Of a stretch of 64,000 nt of DNA, positions 1 through 7,702 are shown one piece after another. The DNA comes from Sphingobacterium micropteri (GTDB taxonomy: Bacteria; Bacteroidota; Bacteroidia; Sphingobacteriales; Sphingobacteriaceae). Location of the stretch: assembly GCF_014692515.1 (NCBI RefSeq), contig NZ_JACOIK010000003.1, positions 186,001 through 250,000 on the forward strand. Direction: 5' to 3'. The first letter of the stretch is position 1. Every line of letters begins with the position of its first letter. The notes under the pieces were generated by a model. The model did no database searches. It saw only the letters and a list, made by a program, of their open reading frames with translations, and was not told where the DNA came from. A program made the position numbers and the translations under genes.

Positions 1-854
1 ATGTGTTCCGAGAAATTTTGATTGGCGAAACCGATTACACCTATTTCGGGTGGTGTGATATTTTTATCATGTAGCGCTTTAATAATGCCGAGAGCTACGT
101 AGTCATCACCACCTATAATAGCGTCTGGGCGTTCTCGAAGTTTTAATAATTCATGTGTGCCTACATAACCTCCTTCTACGTTTAGCTCTCCCAATATTGT
201 ATATCCAGGACTTGCCGGAAGACCTGCCTCTCGTAATGCACGTAAATATCCCTCATACCGTTCTTTAAAAATTTTGATCTTGTGTTTGGTGGTGATATAG
301 GCTATTTTTCGATAACCTTCGTCCAGCAGATGCTTCGTAGCAATATAACCCGCGTGTAGATCATCGATCTTCACCATCGCGCACTGTAGGTCATCATGTG
401 TCCGGTCAAAAATGATAAGCGGTTTACCCTCCTCTTTGACTTTTTCAAAATGGGAGGGATCCTTTGTCTCCAAAGACATAGAAGCGATTATACCATCTAC
501 TTGCGCTTCTAAAAGAGTGGCTATACCATTCTTTTCCGAGACTAGGGACTCATTGGTTTGATATAGAAGAATGCTATAGCCAAATGATTTTAGAGATGTC
601 TCGAGGGCATGAATAACCGATGCAAAAAATTGAATCTGGGCGCTCGGAATCACCACACCAATAGTATATGTTTTGCCGGATGTAAGGGAAGAGGCAATTT
701 TATTGGGGCGATAATTCATACGCTGTGCTGTTTCCAGAACAGCCTTGCGGGTTGATTCGCTTATCGTCGATATATTATTTAATGCTCTGGATACAGTAGA
801 TACAGTGATATTGAGCTCTTTAGCAATGTCGTAGACGGTCGTTTTCTTAGCCAA
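1..854 (-). CDS. LacI-family transcriptional regulator, probable xylose regulator (3' end cut by window edge)
   Basis: The minus strand reads without interruption from a TTG codon at 854 to the left edge, giving about 284 residues of a family that is usually 330-345 long. The first 25 residues form the LacI helix-turn-helix (TTVYDIAKELNITVSTVSRA), followed by the hinge and a periplasmic-binding-protein-like sensor domain (GVVIPSAQIQFFASV, DGIIAS, PDAIIGGDDYVALG). No ATG lies in frame between the HTH and the A/T-rich upstream DNA, so TTG is the most likely start. It is divergent from a xylulokinase/xylose isomerase/symporter operon with a LacI-type operator between them, so control of xylose genes is the natural inference. 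The effector-binding site cannot be read from sequence alone. Confidence 0.9.
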   Translation of the reverse strand, partial: MAKKTTVYDIAKELNITVSTVSRALNNISTISESTRKAVLETAQRMNYRPNKIASSLTSGKTYTIGVVIPSAQIQFFASVIHALETSLKSFGYSILLYQTNESLVSEKNGIATLLEAQVDGIIASMSLETKDPSHFEKVKEEGKPLIIFDRTHDDLQCAMVKIDDLHAGYIATKHLLDEGYRKIAYITTKHKIKIFKERYEGYLRALREAGLPASPGYTILGELNVEGGYVGTHELLKLRERPDAIIGGDDYVALGIIKALHDKNITPPEIGVIGFANQNFSEH

Positions 855-878
855 AATAAAATCTTTTAAATTTAATTT

Positions 879-909
879 TTGTAAATATAAAATTTATTAA
901 ATAATTTTA
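879..909 (+). promoter_or_regulatory. Putative promoter of the xylulokinase operon
   Basis: TTG (879-881), then 20 bases, then TAATTTTA (902-909), which matches the Bacteroidota TTG-N19-21-TAnnTTTG pattern with one mismatch. The transcription start would fall inside the inverted repeat at 909-924, so a bound repressor would block initiation. Confidence 0.45.
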
Positions 910-914
910 TGCAA
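882..914 (-). promoter_or_regulatory. Putative promoter of the LacI-family regulator
   Basis: On the minus strand a TTG (914-912) is followed after 22 bases by TATATTTA (889-882), a one-mismatch match to the Bacteroidota -7 box TAnnTTTG. It lies about 28 bases before the TTG start codon. The -33 element falls inside the operator at 909-924, which would allow autoregulation. The spacer is slightly long, so this is a weak prediction. Confidence 0.35.
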
Positions 915-924
915 GCGGTTGCAT
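909..924. promoter_or_regulatory. LacI-type operator between regulator and xylulokinase
   Basis: The 16 bases ATGCAAGCGGTTGCAT have perfect six-base inverted arms (ATGCAA/TTGCAT). The core TGCAAGCGGTTGCA is centred on a CpG, as in LacI/GalR-family operators (TGnnAnCGnTnnCA pattern). It sits in the roughly 100-bp gap between a divergent LacI-family gene and the xylose operon, just downstream of a predicted -7 box. The first in-frame ATG of the kinase reading frame lies inside this site, which argues that translation really starts at 954. Binding by the adjacent regulator is inferred. Confidence 0.75.
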
Positions 925-953
925 GCTGCAGCCAGCTTTTAAGATATACGAAC

Positions 954-2447
954 ATGTTATTATTAGGGATAGATTTAGGTACATCATCTATTAAAGTTTC
1001 TGTTGTAGATGCAACGACAAATACCAAAATAGTGTCCACGAGTTTTCCGGATTCAGAGGCTGCGATATTATCAGCGAAAGTCGGATGGGCTGAGCAGGAT
1101 CCACTGACGTGGTGGTCTGATACAAAAGAAGCTATTAAAAAAGCACATCAGAGTGGGCTGTATAATCCAAAAGATATAGGGGCTATTGGTATTGCCTACC
1201 AGATGCATGGTCTGGTTGTGGTCGATAAAGCGCACAAGCCGTTGCGAAATGCCATTATTTGGTGTGACAGCCGGGCCGTGGAACTCGGGAATGAAGCTTT
1301 TTCCCAACTAAAAGAACAGGCCTTTTTAGGAGCGCATTTAAATTCTCCGGGAAATTTTACAGCTTCCAAGCTGGCATGGGTTAAGCAATATGAGCCGGAG
1401 CTGTATGAGCAGATACACAAGTTTATGTTACCCGGCGATTATTTGAGTATGTGCTTTACGGGAGAAATAAATTCGAATGTAAGTTCGATATCAGAAGGGA
1501 TTTTATGGAATTTTGAAAAACATCAATTGTCTGCATCCTTATTGAGTTATTACGGTATCGAGGAGAGCCTGGTACCTCATCTTCTTCCTGTTTTTTCGAC
1601 TTACGGTAAAATTCGACCTAGTGTAGCTGATGAACTTGGTTTTTCGTCCGATGTCGTCGTGAGTTTTAAAGCTGGAGATCAGCCTAATAATGCTCTTTCC
1701 TTGAATGTATTTGAGCCAGGAGAAGTAGCTGCTACAGCAGGCACGTCGGGTGTCATTTATGCGGTGACAGATAAATTGGTTTACGATAAGCAATCTCGAG
1801 TGAACACCTTTGCGCATGTAAACTATCAAGACAATAATCCTAACCTAGGTGTGCTGCTGTGTATTAATGGAACAGGGATTCAGAATAGTTGGTTGAAAAA
1901 AATAACGGCAATGGGTTATGACTATCCGCAAATTAATGAACGGGCGGCTGCGGTCCCTATAGGTTCAGAGGGAGTTCAAATACTGCCGTTTGGTAACGGT
2001 GCAGAGCGGATGTTGCTGAACAAAACGGTGCATGCCCATATCGAAAATTTGGATTTTGTACGTCACGACGCGGCTCATCTTTGGCGAGCAGCACAGGAAG
2101 GAATTGCATTTGCATTCCGATATGGCCTGGATATTATGCGGGAGAATGGTATCCAACCGGAAATCATTCGGGCAGGGCACGCCAATCTATTTCTGAGCCC
2201 CGTATTTCAACAATCTTTTGCGGGTGCTACGGGTGTTGGGGTAGAGCTGTATGATAATGATGGTAGTGTGGGTGCGGCATTGGGGGCTGGTTTAGGTGCC
2301 GGTGTATATCGTGATCGTGGTGATGCGTTCTCCGGGCTCAAGAAGCATGTTACCATCGAGCCCACAAATGTAGAACGTTATCAGGAATTATACGATAAAT
2401 GGAAAAGAAGTCTAGAATGGAGGCTAAAAGTTATCGAGGAGTTATAA
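954..2447 (+). CDS. xylB: Xylulokinase (FGGY-family carbohydrate kinase)
   Basis: This kinase phosphorylates D-xylulose with ATP to xylulose 5-phosphate in the cytoplasm. The frame is open from an ATG at 909, but that codon is part of the operator and would add 15 unconserved residues. Starting at 954 gives MLLLGIDLGTSSIKV, the canonical FGGY phosphate-1 motif at the N-terminus, and 497 residues, normal for XylB. Other visible motifs are the substrate-binding AYQMHGLV, the CDSRA segment, the catalytic-base region KAGDQPNNAL, TAGTSGVIYA, and the C-terminal GSVGAALGAG nucleotide site. It is the first gene of an operon with xylose isomerase and a symporter, which fixes the substrate better than the FGGY fold alone. 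Expression is probably repressed by the divergent LacI-family protein. Confidence 0.93.
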   Translation: MLLLGIDLGTSSIKVSVVDATTNTKIVSTSFPDSEAAILSAKVGWAEQDPLTWWSDTKEAIKKAHQSGLYNPKDIGAIGIAYQMHGLVVVDKAHKPLRNAIIWCDSRAVELGNEAFSQLKEQAFLGAHLNSPGNFTASKLAWVKQYEPELYEQIHKFMLPGDYLSMCFTGEINSNVSSISEGILWNFEKHQLSASLLSYYGIEESLVPHLLPVFSTYGKIRPSVADELGFSSDVVVSFKAGDQPNNALSLNVFEPGEVAATAGTSGVIYAVTDKLVYDKQSRVNTFAHVNYQDNNPNLGVLLCINGTGIQNSWLKKITAMGYDYPQINERAAAVPIGSEGVQILPFGNGAERMLLNKTVHAHIENLDFVRHDAAHLWRAAQEGIAFAFRYGLDIMRENGIQPEIIRAGHANLFLSPVFQQSFAGATGVGVELYDNDGSVGAALGAGLGAGVYRDRGDAFSGLKKHVTIEPTNVERYQELYDKWKRSLEWRLKVIEEL

Positions 2448-2448
2448 A

Positions 2449-2536
2449 GTTAGCATAGGTTAGCCAGTTAGAACCTTTCTCACTTTTTAACATTCTAACC
2501 TCTTAACACTATAACTTTCTAACCTCATAACACTAT
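2449..2536. repeat. Intergenic GTTAG/CTAAC stem-loop repeat, copy 1
   Basis: The gap between xylB and xylA starts with spaced GTTAG words and ends with CTAAC words (ATAACTTTCTAACCTC), so the transcript can fold into a long imperfect hairpin. It shares TCTCACTTTTTAAC with the copy at 14229-14292 and TAACTTTCTAACCT with the copy at 60559-60632. It may act as an mRNA processing or stability element between operon genes; function is unknown. Confidence 0.6.
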
Positions 2537-2574
2537 AAACAACTTACATAAATAAATAAAAACAAATTAATAAC

Positions 2575-3903
2575 ATGAACATTTTATTAGGAAATCAAGA
2601 GTATTTCAAAAACATCGGACAGGTAAAATACGAAGGTAAGGATTCAGATAATCCGCTGGCTTTTCGTTGGTATGATGCATCGCGCGTTGTCGCGGGAAAG
2701 ACCATGGCAGAACACTTTAAGTTTGCTTGTGCCTACTGGCATTCTTTCAATGCCAACGGATCAGATCCTTTTGGTGGTCCTACCTTATTTTTTGCATGGG
2801 ATAAAAAAGAGACAATTTTAGAACGTGCAAAAGATAAAATGGATGCCGCTTTTGAGTTTATGACGAAAATGCAACTTCCTTATTATTGTTTTCATGATGT
2901 CGACTTGATAGACCATACGGAAAATATCGCCGAGAATGAGCGCCATATGGAGCAAATTGTAGCATATGCAAAGGAAAAACAGCAACAAAGCGGTGTGAAG
3001 TTACTGTGGGGTACGGCGAACCTATTTAGTCACCATCGTTATATGAACGGAGCAGCGACAAATCCGGATTTCCATGTACTAGCTCATGGTGGAGCACAAG
3101 TAAAAGCAGCCATAGATGCGACGATTGCTTTGGGGGGTGAAAACTACGTTTTTTGGGGAGGACGTGAAGGTTATATGTCCTTGTTAAACACCAATATGAA
3201 GCGAGAACAAGAGCATCTTGCACGTTTTCTTCATATGGCAAAAGATTACGCTAGAAAACAAGGCTTTACGGGAACTTTTCTGATTGAGCCTAAACCATGT
3301 GAGCCTACAAAGCACCAATATGATTATGATGCTGCTACGGTGATCGGTTTTCTGCGCCAGTTTGATTTATTGGATGATTTTAAGCTAAATCTAGAAGTAA
3401 ATCATGCTACATTAGCAGGTCATACGTTTCAACATGAATTGCAAGTAGCCGCAGATGCTGGTTTATTGGGTTCTATCGATGCGAATCGTGGCGACTACCA
3501 AAATGGATGGGATACTGATCAATTTCCCAACAACTTAAATGAACTTGCTGAAGCGTTACTTGTCCTATTGGAAACCGGAGGTTTACAAGGAGGAGGTGTA
3601 AACTTTGATGCTAAAATACGCCGGAATTCAACTGATCCGGTCGATTTGTTCCATGCGCATATAGGTGGTATGGATAATTTTGCAAGGGCTCTTATCATAG
3701 CCGATAATGTCTTGCAGCACTCGGATTATAAGAAGATACGAAAAGAAAGATATAGCAGTTTTGACAATGGTAAAGGGGCTGAGTTTGAAAGCGGTAAATT
3801 GCAATTGGAAGATTTGAGAAGTTACGCGCTGCAGCACGGCGAGCCAACATTAACCAGCGGCAAACAAGAATATATTGAAAATATCATAAATCGATTTATT
3901 TAA
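2575..3903 (+). CDS. xylA: Xylose isomerase
   Basis: This enzyme interconverts D-xylose and D-xylulose, supplying the kinase encoded just upstream. The 442-residue length is typical of the class II (long) xylose isomerases of Bacteroidota. The catalytic histidine motif [10 protein letters not shown] is near residue 105. The metal-site segments [40 protein letters not shown] and the late IDANRGD..WDTDQFP motif are all present, so the enzyme should be active. The ATG at 2575 follows an A-rich stretch, as usual for the phylum. It lies 127 bp after xylB, with a repeat in the gap, and 47 bp before the symporter. Confidence 0.97.
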   Translation: MNILLGNQEYFKNIGQVKYEGKDSDNPLAFRWYDASRVVAGKTMAEHFKFACAYWHSFNANGSDPFGGPTLFFAWDKKETILERAKDKMDAAFEFMTKMQLPYYCFHDVDLIDHTENIAENERHMEQIVAYAKEKQQQSGVKLLWGTANLFSHHRYMNGAATNPDFHVLAHGGAQVKAAIDATIALGGENYVFWGGREGYMSLLNTNMKREQEHLARFLHMAKDYARKQGFTGTFLIEPKPCEPTKHQYDYDAATVIGFLRQFDLLDDFKLNLEVNHATLAGHTFQHELQVAADAGLLGSIDANRGDYQNGWDTDQFPNNLNELAEALLVLLETGGLQGGGVNFDAKIRRNSTDPVDLFHAHIGGMDNFARALIIADNVLQHSDYKKIRKERYSSFDNGKGAEFESGKLQLEDLRSYALQHGEPTLTSGKQEYIENIINRFI

Positions 3904-3950
3904 TTTATAAATTCTTTTATTACCTTAGCGGCCGGGATCAAATAAACCGT

Positions 3951-5633
3951 ATGAATAATATATTATCAACTCCAGACTATTTAGTTTTCCTCGTGTATTT
4001 CGTGATTGTTGCCACGTATGGTATCTGGGTCTATAACAAAAAAAGATCAAAGGTAGCCGGAGGAGACTCTAAGGATTATTTTCTTGCAGAGGGCTCCCTG
4101 ACGTGGTGGGCCATTGGTGCATCGTTGATCGCCTCCAATATTTCAGCAGAGCAGTTCATTGGTATGAGCGGTTCGGGCTTTAAAATGGGGCTGGCAATAG
4201 CGACGTATGAGTGGATGGCTGCAATTACATTAATCATTGTAGCCGTGTTCTTTATACCCGTTTATCTAAAGAACAAGATTTTCACGATGCCACAATTCCT
4301 ACATAAGCGTTATAACGGAACAGTGGCCATGATTATGGCTGTTTTTTGGTTAGCACTATATGTAGTGGTCAATTTAACATCCATTTTGTATTTAGGTGCT
4401 TTGGCCGTCAGCAGTATATCCGGATTTAGTCTGGAATTCTGTATGTATGCGATCGCCATATTCGCCGTCATTATCACCCTGGGCGGAATGAAAGTGATTG
4501 GATACACGGACGTTATCCAGGTATTCTTCCTGATTCTTGGTGGTTTAGCAACGACCTATCTAGCGTTGAGCTTGGTTTCTGAACACTATGGTAGCGATGG
4601 TGTATTGAATGGCTATGCTATCATGACCGATAAAGCTTCCGAGCATTTCGAGATGATTTTTGCGAAAGATAACGAGAACTATCTGGATTTACCGGGGTTG
4701 TCCGTGTTGATTGGTGGTATGTGGATCGTAAACCTCAACTATTGGGGCTGTAATCAATATATTACGCAACGGGCGCTAGGCGCTGATTTAAAAACAGCGC
4801 GCAATGGAATCTTATTTGCTGCTTTCCTGAAATTGTTGATGCCGGTTATCGTTGTATTGCCGGGGATCGCTGCCTATGTTCTTTGGAAAGATGGACATTT
4901 CCAGGCGGAGATGCTCCAAGGAGGGGAAGTCAATCCAGATCGGGCTTATCCCGTGTTGTTAAACTTGCTGCCATCGGGCTTGAAAGGTTTATCATTTGCA
5001 GCATTAACGGCAGCGGTAGTAGCCTCGTTGGCCGGGAAGGCAAACAGTGTCGCTACGATATTCTCGCTTGATATATATCAGAAAGTATTCAATAAGACGG
5101 CTTCTGAAAGACAATTGGTCAATACGGGTAAAATCACCATTATTGTATCGATGATATTGGCAGTACTAATTGCACCTCATCTGGGTATTGATAAGAAAGG
5201 AGGCTTTCAGTATATTCAGGAATATACCGGTTTCGTATCGCCTGGTATTTTTGCGATGTTTATTCTTGGTTTCTTCTGGAAGAAAACCACTTCCAATGCC
5301 GCGCTGTTTGCTACCATCGGTGGATTCCTGTTATCCGTTTTCTTTAAATTCCTGCCGAATTTTGCAGACTTATCTTTCTTGAATGCAACTGGTTTTGCGG
5401 TCGTAAACCCGGCAAGTGGTCTATATGAGATCCCGTTCCTTGATCGTATGGGATTTGTATTTATCATTTGTATTGTTGGTATGTATATCATTAGTAAAAT
5501 AGAAAATGCTAAAGGAGTTGTGCCAAACGGTTTGGAGGTCGATACCAAGATGTTCAAGGCACACCCTGGCTTTGTCGTGGGTGCGCTCATCGTGGCTTTG
5601 GCGACCGCTGCGTTATATATCATGTATTGGTAG
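3951..5633 (+). CDS. Sodium:solute symporter, probable xylose transporter
   Basis: This is an inner-membrane SSS-family (SGLT-like) transporter of 560 residues with about 13-14 hydrophobic segments. The conserved early motif GASLIASNISAEQFIGMSGSG, a sodium-site region of SSS proteins, lies near residue 55. Other family landmarks are the GGMKVIGYTDVIQ segment, the WGCNQYITQRALGA motif typical of sugar SSS proteins, and AALTAAVVASLAGKANSVAT. Its place as third gene of the xylose operon, 47 bp after xylA, makes D-xylose the likely substrate, coupled to sodium. A different pentose or glucose cannot be excluded from sequence. Transcription probably ends at the palindrome at 5675-5708. Confidence 0.92.
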   Translation: MNNILSTPDYLVFLVYFVIVATYGIWVYNKKRSKVAGGDSKDYFLAEGSLTWWAIGASLIASNISAEQFIGMSGSGFKMGLAIATYEWMAAITLIIVAVFFIPVYLKNKIFTMPQFLHKRYNGTVAMIMAVFWLALYVVVNLTSILYLGALAVSSISGFSLEFCMYAIAIFAVIITLGGMKVIGYTDVIQVFFLILGGLATTYLALSLVSEHYGSDGVLNGYAIMTDKASEHFEMIFAKDNENYLDLPGLSVLIGGMWIVNLNYWGCNQYITQRALGADLKTARNGILFAAFLKLLMPVIVVLPGIAAYVLWKDGHFQAEMLQGGEVNPDRAYPVLLNLLPSGLKGLSFAALTAAVVASLAGKANSVATIFSLDIYQKVFNKTASERQLVNTGKITIIVSMILAVLIAPHLGIDKKGGFQYIQEYTGFVSPGIFAMFILGFFWKKTTSNAALFATIGGFLLSVFFKFLPNFADLSFLNATGFAVVNPASGLYEIPFLDRMGFVFIICIVGMYIISKIENAKGVVPNGLEVDTKMFKAHPGFVVGALIVALATAALYIMYW

Positions 5634-5674
5634 TCGGAATCGCGACAATTGGATCGTGTTCAATAAAATAACAG

Positions 5675-5708
5675 GTAGAGACGCAATATATTGCGTCTCT
5701 ACTTTTTT
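5675..5708. terminator. Bidirectional terminator: 28-bp perfect palindrome
   Basis: Two perfect 14-base arms, GTAGAGACGCAATA and TATTGCGTCTCTAC (5675-5702), abut with no spacer and are followed by six T residues on the plus strand. The symporter ends upstream on the plus strand and the epimerase ends inside the hairpin on the minus strand (its TAG is 5699-5701). It therefore serves two convergent genes. The GAGACGCAAT/ATTGCGTCTC core looks like a dispersed palindromic element recalled from other genomes; this was not checked. Confidence 0.8.
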
Positions 5709-6751
5709 ATAACGCCAATGCCAGGAGCACTGGGTAGTATACACCGACCTTCGTGTATTTGCATACCCTTATATACATCGTTGCTGATTAATAGGGCACC
5801 GTCAAGATCCGCCCAATCTACCAGAGGAGCTAACTGCGCGGCAGCAGAAATTGCACATGATGTTTCTGTCATGCAGCCAAGCATTACTTTCATATCCAAA
5901 GCCTTTGCCAATTCAGCCATTTTTTTTGCCTCGCGCATACCTGTACATTTCATGAGCTTAATGTTTATACCGGTATAGATATCTTTTAAACGGATAATAT
6001 CGTCGTACCGCTGACATCCTTCATCGGCAATGGTTGGAATCGGAGAACGCTCTGTTAGCCAAGCTATATCGTCTATTTGTTCCTTGGGCATGGGCTGTTC
6101 AAGAAAGACCACATTTTGTTCAGAGAGCCAATAGGTCATCTCCAGCGCCTGCTCTTTATTCGTCCAACCTTGATTGACATCGGCACATAAGGGAACATCC
6201 GTCATAGACCGAATGGTATTGATCATCATTTTGTCTGTATCGAGGCCGAGTTTGACTTTCAAAATCTTAAATTGATCTGCTTCTGCCACTTTTCTGCGCA
6301 CGATCTCTTCCGTGTCAATTCCTATTGTAAAGGAAGTGGGCGGAATGAGATTCGGATTTAACCCCCAGATTTTATAGAAAGGTTCTCCCATAAGTTTGCC
6401 TAATAAATCGTGTAGGGCAATATCTATGCAAGCTTTCGCTGCGGTATTCTTTTCTTGAATATGATCTATATAATGCAATATCTCCGCTGTCTCAAAAGGG
6501 GAGCTGAATGTAGATAGATCAATTCTGTTTAGCAAATTGATGACGCTCTCCTGAGACTCGCCAAGATAGGGAGGCATACTGGCTTCACCATAACCGACTA
6601 CCCCATCATATTCCAGCTCTATCAAAACAACTGGTGTTGTTGTCCGACTGAAAGACGCTACCGTGAATACGTGTTTCATTTCCAGTGTATAAGGTCGGAA
6701 ACGTAAAATAAATTCCCCCATTTCTCGGGTATGCCATATTGGTGCTTGCAT
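5699..6751 (-). CDS. Dipeptide epimerase (enolase superfamily, L-Ala-D/L-Glu epimerase type)
   Basis: A cytoplasmic TIM-barrel enzyme of the MLE subgroup of the enolase superfamily, 350 residues. The KxK motif (ILKVKLG, near 165), the metal ligands in CADVNQGW, FLEQP and TIADEGCQ, and the second catalytic lysine in GINIKLMKCTG are all visible, as is MLGCMTETSC on the eighth strand. These are the hallmarks of L-Ala-D/L-Glu epimerases that recycle murein peptides; other dipeptides are possible. An ATG at 6721 would remove ten residues and also gives a normal length; the outer ATG is kept. The gene stands alone, convergent to the xylose operon, and its stop codon is inside the shared terminator. 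It has no evident link to glycan use. Confidence 0.88.
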   Translation of the reverse strand: MQAPIWHTREMGEFILRFRPYTLEMKHVFTVASFSRTTTPVVLIELEYDGVVGYGEASMPPYLGESQESVINLLNRIDLSTFSSPFETAEILHYIDHIQEKNTAAKACIDIALHDLLGKLMGEPFYKIWGLNPNLIPPTSFTIGIDTEEIVRRKVAEADQFKILKVKLGLDTDKMMINTIRSMTDVPLCADVNQGWTNKEQALEMTYWLSEQNVVFLEQPMPKEQIDDIAWLTERSPIPTIADEGCQRYDDIIRLKDIYTGINIKLMKCTGMREAKKMAELAKALDMKVMLGCMTETSCAISAAAQLAPLVDWADLDGALLISNDVYKGMQIHEGRCILPSAPGIGVIKK

Positions 6752-6842
6752 TTTCTTTAAATTTATACTTAACGAAAATATACACTTTTTTGTATACCTA
6801 AAATCTATTCTATTTTTAATTTCTTCCTTGTATCTTTATCCT

Positions 6843-7355
6843 ATGAAAGCAACATTTGGAGGAGGATGTTTTTGGTGTACCGAAGTGATATTCCAAAACA
6901 TTGACGGAGTTCGTAGTGTTTTACCCGGTTACATGGGCGGGAAAACTGATAACCCGACGTATAAAGAAGTATGCAATGGTGATACAGACCATGTTGAAGT
7001 TATACAACTGGATTTTGATGAAACTAAAGTAGATTTCAACGCCTTATTAAAAGTATTTTTTAAAACGCATGATCCCACGACATTAAACAGACAGGGAAAT
7101 GATGTTGGCACACAGTACCGCTCCGTTGTTTTTTATCATGACGAAACACAGAAAGAAGCGACTGAGCGCTTTATCAAGGAATTAGACAAACAAGCTATTC
7201 TTGCTGATCCTATAGTAACCGCAGTAGAGCCAGCCGGCACATTTTGGGAGGCAGAAGACTACCACCACGATTATTTTAACCAAAATCCGGGTAATCCATA
7301 TTGTGCTGCGGTTATCGCTCCTAAACTACAGAAGTTTTTGAAAGAATATAAGTAA
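6843..7355 (+). CDS. msrA: Peptide-methionine (S)-S-oxide reductase MsrA
   Basis: MsrA repairs methionine-S-sulfoxide in proteins using thioredoxin. The N-terminal GGGCFWCTEV motif with the catalytic cysteine (C9 when counted from this ATG) is complete, as are the later segments GDTDHVEV, FFKTHDPTT, GTQYRSVVFYHD and EAEDYHHDYFNQNPGNPYC. The frame is open upstream to a TTG at 6828, but the ATG at 6843 places the motif at the usual position, so it is preferred. It gives 170 residues, normal for the family. The gene is monocistronic, divergent from the epimerase and closed by a strong terminator. It is a housekeeping gene between the xylose operon and the first Sus locus. Confidence 0.96.
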   Translation: MKATFGGGCFWCTEVIFQNIDGVRSVLPGYMGGKTDNPTYKEVCNGDTDHVEVIQLDFDETKVDFNALLKVFFKTHDPTTLNRQGNDVGTQYRSVVFYHDETQKEATERFIKELDKQAILADPIVTAVEPAGTFWEAEDYHHDYFNQNPGNPYCAAVIAPKLQKFLKEYK

Positions 7356-7390
7356 ATACATACACCACTTCGTTTCATAAAAACTTTGCC

Positions 7391-7416
7391 AAACCTCGTT
7401 AATACGAGGTTTTTTT
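7391..7416 (+). terminator. Rho-independent terminator of msrA
   Basis: The hairpin AAACCTCGT-TAAT-ACGAGGTTT (7391-7412) runs directly into a T tract, 35 bases after the msrA stop codon. Confidence 0.88.
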
Positions 7417-7702
7417 ATTGCTCCACGAAAAAATATCCTTCCTGCATTCATTTTAGACACTTTTGAACGATAATCCAACCTCGTGAATTTGGTACGATAC
7501 TATGTTTGTAACAGAAATATGATAAAGCTAGCGAAGCGGAAAAGTCGTTAGCACGACGCTAAAAATATAAGTTAACCATTTTTAAACATTAAACGGAATG
7601 ATATGTATCCAATTTGAACTAGGCTAGGAAATTAAGAAAGCTGATTGGCTATGCTAGTCAGACAAAACATGATGTTAACCAAAATCACTAACTATAAAAA
7701 CT
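7417..7702 (+). promoter_or_regulatory. Leader and promoter region of the first SusC/SusD operon
   Basis: This gap is part of a 347-bp stretch without a gene. A TATGTTTG at 7501-7508 is a perfect Bacteroidota -7 box (TAnnTTTG), but no convincing -33 TTG lies at the right distance, as expected for an activator-dependent promoter. Initiation there would give an untranslated leader of about 190 bases. The leader contains a small hairpin, GTCGT-TAGC-ACGAC (7544-7557), within TAGCG/CGCTA flanks. No open frame, tRNA or known riboswitch was recognised in it. Confidence 0.45.

Noticed and set aside
909..953. ATG at 909 as start of xylulokinase
   Set aside because: It lies inside the LacI-type operator and adds 15 residues unlike the FGGY N-terminus; ATG 954 gives the canonical start.
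5216..5623. 135-codon minus-strand frame within the symporter gene
   Set aside because: It is antisense to transmembrane segments of a complete SSS transporter and has no family features.
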